From Eonycteris spelaea (taxonomy: Eukaryota; Chordata; Mammalia; Chiroptera; Pteropodidae): a DNA stretch of 64,000 nucleotides. Position 1 is the first letter of the stretch. Each line of letters begins with the position of its first letter. Positions 1-33,603 of the stretch are shown here, piece after piece. The position numbers and the translations under genes were made by a program. The notes beneath the pieces are model-generated. The model was given only the letters and a program-made list of their open reading frames with translations. It had not been told where the DNA came from and searched no databases. The stretch spans positions 5,062,501 to 5,126,500 of the forward strand of contig PUFA01000021.1 in the NCBI GenBank assembly GCA_003508835.1, written 5' to 3'.

Positions 1-1152
1 AGCTGGGGCACAAAAATGCACTAACAGTCCTCTTTTATGCTCTTTTGACAAATTAACTATAAAAGTAGATTTGCAGACAAATATGCCAGAACTTTAAAAC
101 ATTGGAGTATTTTTCCACAACAAACTCAAAAATGATCTAAATGCATGATAAGGGACCAGACATGTATTTTACAGTAAATCCATGAATAGAATACAGCAAT
201 TAAACTGTATGAAATTCTTTATGCTTTATGAACATGCTCAAAAGTAGGGAAAACTCTGTATATACTGCCATACTCAAAGTATCTTTATGCGATGCATTTA
301 CTTCCACTCTTTTCTACTTGTAAGTGAATATTTATACACGTGCACATAATAAAATGTACACATACACAGAACTTGAGGTAAATATTTCAAAATGACAATA
401 AAGAATGTTTCTAATTAGTGAGCTTATAAATGCTGATATTTTTTTTTTTTTCTGTACTTTCTAGAACGAGCACATATTTCTTTTACAATCATAAAAACCC
501 AAACATTACTACAAATAGACTTGTACTAAGGGAGGGAAGTCTGACCTCTTCCTCCAGTCAAAAACAGCCTTCATGAGAAATTATGAAAACCGCTGCCTGC
601 AGAACTGAATGGCAGGCGCTCTGTTAAGTGATGACCACAGAGCGCAACTTGATTTCTGTGAACCCAGATAAATGATCAAGGCTATTCCCTAACAGCTATG
701 AAGGGTCAAGGATAAATAAACCCTTTGTACTTTAATTATTTCTGAATCTTAACACCTGGCAAAAATGCCCAATGGGTGACTATGCTTCGGAGAAATAAGA
801 CCGGGGGCGTCTACTGTGATCTCAGCTGGCTCCTCCCAGGCCCTGGTCACCCCACGCCACCTATCCCAGTGCCCCACATACCCTGGGCTTCCCTGAGGCT
901 GCCTCTAGGTGGTCCAGCCAATGGGAAGGGAAGGAAGGGGTGTGCGTCCTCCTGTCCCAGTCCCAGGCCCTGATCCCAGCTCTCCTCTTTGCCCCTGCCA
1001 CCAGGCCTTGTCCAGTGCCAACGCCAGGGAGGCCTCCCAGCGTTTCAGTGGCATCTCACATTTGTCAGCAGTCGGTGTAAATGCCTGCTGCCTGTCCCAG
1101 TTTGTCAAGCACACGTCAGTACATGGGTGAGCGGGCCACGTTCCCCACCTAC
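1..1152 (-). other. SDHA intron 14 (partial)
   Basis: AT-rich intron sequence with no ORF, repeat or last exon of SDHA that I can recognise. Confidence 0.7.
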
Positions 1153-24731
<23,579 letters not shown>

Positions 24732-24773
24732 GTCCTCCCTCTGCAGCGCAGTCCCACCGGCCCCCCGCCCGGC

Positions 24774-24785
24774 CGCGCCTGCGCA
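24774..24785 (+). promoter_or_regulatory. NRF-1-like site 1
   Basis: CGCGCCTGCGCA matches the NRF-1 consensus YGCGCAYGCGCR at all but the central A. It lies 43 bp upstream of the SDHA ATG. NRF-1 drives many nuclear genes for respiratory-chain subunits. Confidence 0.55.
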
Positions 24786-24823
24786 CCTCGCCGTGACCCC
24801 CGGGGGGGGGCGCGTGGGGGCAC

Positions 24824-24835
24824 TGCGCCTGCGCA
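24824..24835 (+). promoter_or_regulatory. NRF-1-like site 2
   Basis: TGCGCCTGCGCA is a palindromic NRF-1-type site with one mismatch to the consensus, 49 bp from site 1. Both sites sit between the two divergent genes. Confidence 0.55.
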
Positions 24836-25797
24836 AAGAGAACCCGGGGACCGCGGAATTCGGGCGTCGCACACCTGGCGCTCCCCGCCAGGGGGTAGGT
24901 CGGGGGTCGGCTAGGGCGCGGGGCCAGGGACCGGGGACTGGGCCACGTTCGCGGGCGGGCCAGGATCCGTCCTGCGGAAGCCCCGCGGTTGGGGGGCCGA
25001 TGACCCGGCCGGGGTTCGGGACAGCTCCGGGCCCAGGCGTCTTTGCCAGTTGTGCGGGCTTCCCCCGCGGGCTACGCGGTGTTTATTTTTCGTATTTATA
25101 TGACTTCTGAGATGCTTTGTGCAACGCAGTGGCGTGGAAGAGGACAGTGATGGACGTCGAAAGTGCTGTGACCATCCCGCTTTTCGCCCGACTTTAGATT
25201 ATTAAGACCTTTCTCGGGCTCAGTTGTGTTTAACATAATTTTGAATTATTTTGAGTAATTTTACAATGGACCGTTCCTATATTGGCATTTATGTTATTTA
25301 AAAGTTGTTGTTGCTGGTAAATAAGGCCATAAGGGGTATGTTTGTGCATAAGGCTTTCTCCCTACTCAGGGTGGCGTCGCTGTTATTAGAATTACGCATC
25401 TCAGGCCGCGCGCCCCTGCCGCAGACTTGATCGGCTCCGTACTCTATAGACTTCCTTTGGAAGCTATGCAGTTTAGTACTTTCTGGTAACTAACTTTTTA
25501 TTATGTGATCACCAACTCCTTAACATTAAATCCTGAGCCAATTTTTTTTGACAGCTAGAATTTTGATTTCGTTGTTAAACAAGTATTTTTTTGAAAAGAA
25601 AAAAAAACATTGTATTTTTCAAAATTGAATGGAATTTCATTTTTCTTATGTTTCACTTGATTCTTGCTCCTGTAATCTGCCTGTACGATTTGTGGCTGTC
25701 ACAGAGAAACCAGGAGAAAGCCCTCATGACGGTGCTTTGTGAAAATGCGCATCCTCACGCACTGAGTAAGCCCAAGGGCTTCCGGGCTTGCAGTCCC

Positions 25798-25829
25798 GCT
25801 TGGACCCCACCCAGCTTGGACCCCACCCA
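25798..25829 (+). repeat. Two tandem 16-bp copies
   Basis: GCTTGGACCCCACCCA occurs twice without a spacer in CCDC127 intron 1. No function is apparent. Confidence 0.8.
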
Positions 25830-26240
25830 GCGCGCCTGCCGAGATAAACGCCCAGCTCTAGGCGGAAACAGCAGAGCGCAGGAGTTTGTAACCTCAGTGT
25901 AAGAAGGAATGACAGCCTTCTCCCTCACCGGCTCTCCCCTCGGCCCTGAACGCTTTTCAGCATTTCCTAAAGCCGACGTTGTGTCGACACCTTATTTTTA
26001 TATCTTTATGTAGAACCATGATTTTAAACCTGTATAATGAAGAGCTTATTCTTGTATGTAGGTCCCTGAGACATGTCTCTCCCTAGGGTGTTGTGAGTTG
26101 CTTTTATCTGCATTCTTTTCTCCTTTTTTGAAGGATTCATATGAGCCATGTAGATGATAAAATTGTGACAGATGTATTAGATATATTTTATTCCTTTTGT
26201 ACAGTTAACGGTTTTATTATTTACTTCAAGGTATATCTTC

Positions 26241-26361
26241 ATGAATAATTTAAATGACCCCCCAAATTGGAATATCCGGCCTAATTCAAGGGCTGATGGG
26301 GGTGATGGAAGCAGATGGAATTATGCTCTGTTGGTTCCCATGCTGGGATTGGCTGCTTTCC
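26241..26361 (+). CDS. CCDC127: CCDC127 first coding exon
   Basis: The acceptor is TTACTTCAAG at 26221-26230. The ATG is ten bases into the exon, which codes 40 residues plus one base and ends at a GTAAGT donor. Confidence 0.93.
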
Positions 26362-29300
26362 GTAAGTCATGGTTTTCCTAACAGTTGTTGTTTTCTGGGC
26401 TGATGGTGTGGGGCCCAAAGACCTCGGGCTTTGGACTTGACAGGTGCAAGTGTATGCCTAGTTTCATCCCAAGTGGCATATCTTGGGCAAATTACTTAAC
26501 CCTCTGAGCCTCAGTTTCCTCATCCATGGGAGGTGGCAAATCAGAATTATCTTGATGCATTGTGAGGGTTAATTAAGACAAAATACGCAGAAGCATTTTG
26601 TGTGGAATGGGTTTTAATAACTGTCTATAATCTCGGGTTCCCTCGTCTTAGTCGCCCTCATGGATCAAGGGGGTAAAACAGGCCTGAGAGGGAAATGCTC
26701 TGGGCATCTGCATAATATCTGGGAATTGGTCTTAGGGGGACTTGGTTTGGGAAACCCACTTGGCCTGGCCAGAGTGTCTCCTGTTTTGCTTGGGGAAATT
26801 ACCAGTCACCAGTCAATTGTAACTGTTCCAGCCCTTAGCTTACATCCCCTACTACATGATAAATTTTCTGAGGTTCAGGAGTTGGTTTACTATTTTGTCA
26901 TATTCCATGGCTCTGGGTTGTCACTTAAGAATGTGAGAAACTGAATAACCACATGGAAGAAAAGCAATCACTCCCTCCGCTTGCAGTGACACTTTTTCTG
27001 GAGTGGCTTTTTCCATGCCTAGGTTTCTTGGGTCAACAAAGTTTGCGTGGAGGCCAACAAGAATGGCCTTATCGACCCCATTTATCCACTTTTACAGTAT
27101 GCCGGGGGATCAGTTAACACCCCAGTGTTGCAATATAATTTCTCAACCATGTAATTATACATTTTTTATAAGAATGTAGCTAAAAGGTTTCTCTGATCAT
27201 ATTACCTAAACAAGAAAACTAAGAAGAAAAAATATTCCTCAACCCTTCTGAGGAACAGAAAGCATCATTTTAAAAGTCCAAAGGCAAGAACTTCAGAGTA
27301 ATGGTTATTATGAGAGGCTGTAAAAGCTGGAGATGAGTCTGGGGAAAAAAAAAAAAAGAAAGTCACCTCAGGGCCTCTCCCAGCGTCAAAGTAGTTATGA
27401 CTTAGTAAGTATAATGTTAAGACTTTTGAGTCACTCACCAAGTTCATTGCTATAGCCACAGGCAGCAGGTAGCCTTTGCAAGTGTCAAGTAGAGTTTTGG
27501 CAAGTCGCCAGGCTAGTGAGCTTGTAAATGGCATTGCCGGAAGCCTGGATCTGGTCTGCCAGTCTCACCGACAAGCAGGCTCCATGCACATCACTGAGTC
27601 ACAGAAACCACTGACTCTGTCAGCCTGCAGCAGAATCAATGTTCAGTTTCTTAGGAAAGCGCCAAAACCTTTCCCCAAGTGGCTGTACAATAATTCTGCC
27701 TTCTCGGCAGCAGTGTCACGGTGGCCCAGGGCCACGTGGCGTGGTCAGGCTGGGGTCCGCGTTGCGTTTCTGCGGGTGTGCCGTGGTAGCCGCTGTGGCT
27801 CCATCTGCGTTTCCCTCGTGGCTGATGGTGTTGGCCATCTTTTCACTCACTGCCCACCCTCGGTGTATATCCTTCTATGAAACGTCTCTTCCCGTCAGCT
27901 GTTTTCCGATTGGATAGTTTTCTAATGCTGAATTTTGAGTTTTCACTGAATTCTAGATTCTGGTACTGTATTGGATATCTGGTTTGCAGACATCGCTCAG
28001 TCAGTAGCTTGTCTGTTCATTCTCTTAATGGAGCCTTTCACAGAGCAAAAGGTTTGATTTTGACAAAGTCCAGTTTATCCGCTTTTCCTTCGATGGGTCA
28101 TGCTTTTCCTGCCAAGTCTGAGAACTTTTTGCCTAGCGCCAGATCCCGAAGATGCCGATGTTATTTCCTAAAGTTTTAGTTTTATGTTTTACAAAAAAGT
28201 CAGTGATCCATTTTGAGGTAATTTTTGTATGAGGTATGAGACAGAGGTATCGGCCAGCTTCTTGGACAGGAGAAGGGCAGTGCGGCCCCTCACTCCCAGG
28301 CAGGGGTGGAAGTCCCCACTTGGCCTCCAGCCGTTGACACCATGTCTTTAGATTGAACTTCTCAGTCCCACTTTTATGTCCCCCTAACATAACATAAGCA
28401 AACATCCGGGACTTCAGCTGTTTACTAGTGATGATAAGAAATTAGAACACATTTTGAAATGGACTCATTTCTGTAGCCTAGCCAACAGCATTTGAAGCAT
28501 GTCCATGTTAATTTTTTTAAAAAATAACCCATATTATATGTAAACTTTGCAGTAGTCCTTGGGGGCACTGCAGCCAGCATAGGTTCGAGGGCAAAAGGAA
28601 GCAGTAGGATTTTCTTAGCTGTGGGAAATCAGAGGACCGGAAGGGGCTCTCCCTCCAGTTCTTTGTCACACTGTCTTTTGGGAGCCCTTATCTGATTTAG
28701 GACTTTGCATGTTACATAGTTTCATACAAAATGCTATCTTTCTTGTACCTCTCAGGACTTAAGATTTTATTGAGATGCTGTCCTTAGCTGCTTTATGTTT
28801 TCTTTAAAGATGATCGAACGTCAGTTCTGGCTTTTCACTGTGTGTTTTTCTCCCCGAATGTGTGCGTGTCAGGCTGGATTTGGTCTAGGGAGTCCCAGAA
28901 AGAAATAGAGAAAGAGAGAGAAGCATACCGCCAGAGAACAGCGGCTTTCCAGCGGGATCTCGAAGCCAAGTACCATGCCACGATCTCAGAAGGGCGGCGT
29001 GCCGTGGCTCAGTTGTCCTTGGAACTGGAAAAGGAGCAAAACAGGACGACGAGTTACCGAAAAGCCCTCGTCTCTCAGGGCCGCAAGTTGGCAGAAGAGA
29101 GGAAGCTTCTGGAGCAGGAGCGGGCTCAGGCCATGCAGGAAAGGGGGCAGGTGCAGCCCTTGAGGATTGCATACCTGAGCTGCCTGGAGGAGGAGGAGGG
29201 CTGGCAGGGCCAGCGGGGCTCCTGCTGAAGGACCTGGAGGACGCCCTCTCCGAGAGACAGAGCATCTACTGCAGTCTGCTTCTGCCTCGCAGCAGGCGGC

Positions 29301-29533
29301 TGGAGATAGAGAAGAACCTGCTGATCCGGGCGTCTACCGACCCCGTGGCTGCTGACCTGGAGGTGGCAGCGGGCTTGACCGACATATTTAAGCACGATAC
29401 CTACTGTGGTGATGTCTGGAACACCAACAGACGCCAAAATGGGAGGCTCATGTGGCTGTATCTCAAATATTGGGAACTAACTGTCCAACTGAAAAAGTTT
29501 AAGAGAGTAGAAAAGGCCATATTAGAAAAATAA
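26241..29533 (+). CDS. CCDC127: CCDC127, coiled-coil domain protein 127 (coding exons 2-3, frameshifted)
   Basis: The two coding segments are 26241-26361 and 28873-29533. The start codon gives MNNLNDPPNWNIRPNSRADG, followed by a short hydrophobic stretch (YALLVPMLGLAAF) and a long charged helix with heptad character (residues about 47-145: KEIEKEREAYRQRTAAFQRD and onward). The C-terminus DVWNTNRRQNGRLMWLYLKY...ILEK is highly conserved. Exon 2 ends GCTTTCC|GTAAGT and exon 3 begins after CAG at 28872, restoring Arg-Trp. The coding total is 782 nt, one short of the 783 expected for 260 codons plus stop. The lost base lies in 29208-29218, and the frame as written stops at 29226-29228. The protein's function is poorly known; the gene shares its promoter with SDHA. 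Confidence 0.95.
26405..26600 (+). repeat. MIR SINE, plus orientation
   Basis: Contains the MIR core and tail: TTGGGCAAATTACTTAACCC, then CTCTGAGCCTCAGTTTCCTC, then GTGAGGGTTAATTAAGAC. It lies in the CCDC127 intron. Confidence 0.75.
27740..28400 (-). repeat. Old LINE-1 fragment in the CCDC127 intron
   Basis: The segment around 27815-28090 (CTGATGGTGTTGGCCATCTT, then TCTTTTCCCGTCAG-like text) resembles the 3' part of old LINE-1 ORF2 read in reverse. There is no intact frame. Confidence 0.5.
28873..29533 (+). CDS. CCDC127: CCDC127 last exon with a one-base loss
   Basis: The exon opens with WIWSRESQKEIEKEREAY and ends with the TAA at 29531-29533. A single base is missing in the GC-rich run 29208-29218; before it the frame reads ...LEEEEGWQ, after it the correct frame is +1 (LLLKDLEDALSERQ). 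Confidence 0.93.
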
Positions 29534-29542
29534 GAGGAATGA

Positions 29543-30190
29543 AATAAAACTCTAACGACTCCGGGTCAGACCGTCGTCGTGGCATTCTGAGTTAGCCGAT
29601 GTTTTCTTTTTTCTTCTTGTGCTTCTTATGTTGTGGCCACATGTACATACAGCCACCTGCCAGCAGAGTGGCCTCCCAGCCTGCCACCCTCTGTGCAGGA
29701 CAGCAGGCTGTGGCCGACAAGGGATTCCCTCCCCGACCCTCTTCAGCTTTGAAGGAAGCCGTCTTTCAGAAGCCTTTGCTAAAAGCAGTCACCATCTTAT
29801 TAAACAGAGAGTAACCTCACATCTTAGCTCGAGGGTAAAATTGTTTTTAAGAAAGTCAAATACAGCAGTGGTCCTCTTGTAAGAAATGTTATCTGATTTT
29901 ATCACTCCCTGAATGAGTTCTGTTTTCCTCTTTGAATCATTTTCCTCTCTCCCAGAATTACATTTAGCAATTGTCAGATAATGGGTAGAACTGCCTAGCA
30001 GTTCTAGGAAAGTAGAAAAATCAAGGTTTTATATTGTTTTAAAGAGCTCTTCTCCCAAAGGGAAAAAAGGGCTTCTCAAATCTAGCTGATACCCCATATG
30101 TGTTTAGAGTGTGGCTTGAGTCTGTGTTCAATAAACAGATGTTGTTTATTAGTGATGGCATATAATAAAAGCAGTTTAAAAGCAGCAAGT
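29543..30190 (+). other. CCDC127 3' UTR and candidate poly(A) signals
   Basis: An AATAAA occurs ten bases after the stop (29543-29548). A second candidate, AATAAAA, lies near 30163-30170 and would give a UTR of about 650 bp. I cannot tell which is used. Confidence 0.5.
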
Positions 30191-30199
30191 TTTTATGTG

Positions 30200-32950
30200 T
30201 GTAATTCTTTACTCTTCACAAAAGGTTTTGACGTAGATTATCTCAGTGTTTGCCACACGCTGCAAGGTTAGCAGGTACTCATGACCCTGTTTCTCACAAA
30301 GCCGAAGCGAATCAGCTTTCACTGTGCTTCGCACATGTCACTCGAGTAGCCCCAGCCCTATTGCTGCGTTGTAAGTACCTTGCTGCTGGGTCCAGGGCCC
30401 GAGACCACCCCTAGGTTTGATGACCCAGCGCAGAGCTGTGCTCACAGCTGAGATTTAGCGTGTGGAAAGGACTGAGGGAAAGGCACCCAGTGCAAAGTGT
30501 GCACCCAGCCACAGCCCCAGAGTCTCCTCTCAGGGGACTCGATCCCCAGCAATGAGCTGTGACGCCACACGTGAGAAGTCACCGACCTGGGGGTGCTCCT
30601 TGAAGGCAGCACCCAGGGTTTCTGTTGCGGGCTGGCCACTTGGGCACTCTGCCTGGCACAGCATGTCCCCAGCCAACTCAGACCCCCGGAAGGAAAGCAG
30701 GCATCCAGTCCAAACTCCACAGGGTGTAGGCGCAGCGAGCGCTCTTTCCGGATACTGTGGGAGCCCTCCCCACACCCAGGGTCCCAGATGCCGCCAAGGG
30801 CCAGCCTTGTGAGCTGCCTTTGGGAGGACGGCTGTCCCTGACCCATTGTGTGAGCTGCTATGTGCAAGAACTTGCACGGAGCTCAGAAGTTCGCCCGCCC
30901 CAGCCGCTCTGGTGGCAATGTCGAGCCAGTGTGGACCAGGCAGTTTGGCTCCGAGCTGCCAGTAGGTTCCTCACCATCATTTGATAGTATGTGGCCTGGC
31001 AGAGACTGGATTAAGGTCCATCTGCTTTCAAATCTTGTTTCACCCTGGCTGCCTGCTCATCTGTCTATATTGCAATAAGACAAACTACTAAAAATATTAA
31101 GCTTCCAGAAAATTTCAGTTTAATTGCAGGTTATGATCATTGAGCTGCTCTGTTGGGAACAGTTTGCATACCGAATCTAACGGAATTTATGCTGACATGT
31201 TTTCAATCTTCAGACCCATGCTAGAGACGAGGAAGCTTGCCCCAGAGAGATCAAGCAAGTCCTTAGCGGGCGTGGGCATAGAGGGTGGCGTGCCGGACGG
31301 TGGTCTCATGTTGTCTCCGTTCTGTTCACCTGTCTGGCCTCTGGTACTGAGTCCATTTTCTTTCCTTTTTAAATTTATTTTTCAATTATAGTTGACATGT
31401 TTTAGTTTTGGGCGCACACACAGTGATTAGACGTTTCTGACTGCATTTTCTTACGCCCACAGTTTGCCTGTGTGTGGGGGACCATGTCCTCTGCCGCTGT
31501 CACATCAGGCAATGTCAGAGCCACAAGTCACGGGCCGCGCGGGTGCAGTGGAAAGCCCTGTGGCTGGAAGGGGCACAGTTGGGCGAGGCTGAGCGGGCCC
31601 ACAGGAACCAGGCGGTTGCATGCGCGTGCGTGGTCAGCTGGGGCTGGGGCTGCTCCCCGGGGGCCCCGCTCACCGCAGCACCCCTGGGCCCTTCTGCACC
31701 ACAGCTGCCGGGCTCGGCTCTGCACATGCTGGGGTCCCATCCGGCTGGCACCAGAGCCGACTCTGCTCTTCACAGTTAGAATCAAATCATCTCAAAATTT
31801 TGCCCGGAATCTACTCTCTTCCCAAGAGCTGCTTACAGGAGCAAACTCACCTGCCCGAGGCAGAGACTTTATGGGCACAATGGATCCGAGATGTGCGGCA
31901 GGTGAGCAGAGAGCAGAGCCAGGGAGCAGGAGTGTCACGAGGCAGCACCTCCCTCCCCTCTTGCTGTTACGGGAGGGAGGTGCCACCCAGCAGGCAGACC
32001 CTGCGTCACCAGGACCCACAACCCGGGGCCACTCGGTGGTGGGAGAGAGTCATGGGGCACACCTAGGAGCGGCACCCACGTGCACAGTGTGGCAAACCCT
32101 CAGGGAGCACCGTGGACGGCCGAGGCGTGAGAAGCCTTTGGCAAGGTCAAGCAGTAGCTTCTGTCTTTAGAAACTTATTTTCAGACTCAGGTTTCTTTAA
32201 AACTTCCGAACTGCATTGAAGTTAAGCACACGTGAATAAGCCACACTTCAGTTTTACTTGTATTTAATTATCCTTATACTCACCTCTGCACAGTTCAGAG
32301 CTGGGTGGGATCAAGTCCCTCAGTTCCCATCAGGTGCCAGGACTGTGAGAACTGCGGAAGCCCTGACCCCTGCGGAGGGTCCAATGGAGGCTGGAGGACC
32401 GGGCGGGCGGGTTCCCGCAGTGACAGCCACTCTCCCGAGGCCCTTGGCGGCGCTGACCCCACTCCTCAGCTCAGCCAGCAGCAGCAGAGCCGAACACACT
32501 CACCCTCTCGGAAGTGGACGGAAGCCGTTAACTGAAGCCCAGTTCCGCCGTGTGCATCTTCAAGCCGACTTCGCTGGGGCCGCCGTGTAGGCAGCAGCAC
32601 AGCTGACACCGAGGGGGAGGGGCAGAGGGCACAGCCCTGCTCTTCTCGGTCACCCTTCCCAGTTGGTTGTTTTTCCGTCGTCTGTTTCATGACCCCTTGT
32701 CTCACTCTCCCCCAGTCACAGCAGCCCCATGTCCTGCTCCTGCAGACAGTGGCCATGCTCAGGTCCCCAGGGCTGCCCTGTGCCCCGCCCCTGTGGCAGG
32801 CACTTCTGCTGGCCCCCCCGGGCATCGTCCACTTGAGCGAGGCTTCCTCTCCTGGGCGCCTAAGGGACAGCGCCAGCGACATTCACTAAGAGGTGCGTTG
32901 GAGGGTGGAAGGAGGTGCAGGCGCGGCCGCCCCCCCCGCCCCCCACCCCC
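30200..32950. other. Intergenic between CCDC127 and LRRC14B, convergent ends
   Basis: CCDC127 (plus) and LRRC14B (minus) end toward each other here. I see a short old LINE-1 tail near 31365-31470 (AATTATAGTTGACATG) and GC-rich unique sequence. Several open frames (for example 232 residues at 31472) have no domain and look like GC-rich noise. Confidence 0.5.
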
Positions 32951-32958
32951 ATGAGACC

Positions 32959-33603
32959 CTACTCCATCTGCTTCAGGGCGCGGGAGAAGTTTTCCAGGGC
33001 CGTCCTGAAGGCTTGCAGCAAGAAGGCGCCGAGCTCACTGCTCGTCTCCTGAATGTCTGGGTCGAAACTTCCGAAGACGGGGGTGCAGACCTGGATGTCT
33101 TCGCGGCCGGCCCGCGCCAGCACCCTGCGCAGGCCCTCGGCAATGGCGTCGTACTTCTGCTGGTCGAACCGCGACATGGCCAGCTCATCCTGGGGGTAGG
33201 CGCTGCCCTCCGGGTAGCAGTCCTTGGGCACCGGGAACTCCACCAGGCGCAGCCGGGGCAGGCCACAGAGGGCCCGGAAGAGGCGCCGCAGCGCGAGGCC
33301 GGACAGCGGGTTCCCCAGGAGGCGCAGCTCCTGCAGCTGGTGGCAGGGGCCCAGGGCCAGAGCGAGCACGCTCACGTGGCCATCCTCAATGCCACACTCC
33401 TCCAGAGTGAGGGAGCGCAGCGTCCGGCCCCGCAGCCCAGCAGCCTGGAGAAGGTCGACGGGAACAGGTGGACCAGGCTGTGCCCACTGAGGTCCAGCAC
33501 CTCCAGGTGGGCGGCGTGGGCCCCGTCTGCCAGGAAGGCCATGTCCGCGTGGTTCAGGGAGCAGTTGGCCAGGTCCAGCACTCTCAGCGGGGTCCGCAGG
33601 GGC
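32959..33603 (-). CDS. LRRC14B: LRRC14B exon 2
   Basis: 645 nt beginning PLRTPLRVLDLANCSLNHAD after a CTGCAG acceptor. The frame breaks near 33430 and then stays open to the stop through FPVPKDCYPEG and FGSFDPDIQETSSELGAF. Confidence 0.92.
   Translation of the reverse strand, partial: APADPAESAGPGQLLPEPRGHGLPGRRGPRRPPGGAGPQWAQPGPPVPVDLLQAAGLRGRTLRSLTLEECGIEDGHVSVLALALGPCHQLQELRLLGNPLSGLALRRLFRALCGLPRLRLVEFPVPKDCYPEGSAYPQDELAMSRFDQQKYDAIAEGLRRVLARAGREDIQVCTPVFGSFDPDIQETSSELGAFLLQAFRTALENFSRALKQME

Noticed and set aside
1..1152. Last exon of SDHA
   Set aside because: I looked for the conserved C-terminus ending Ile-Arg-Ser-Tyr on the minus strand and did not find it; it must be outside the window.
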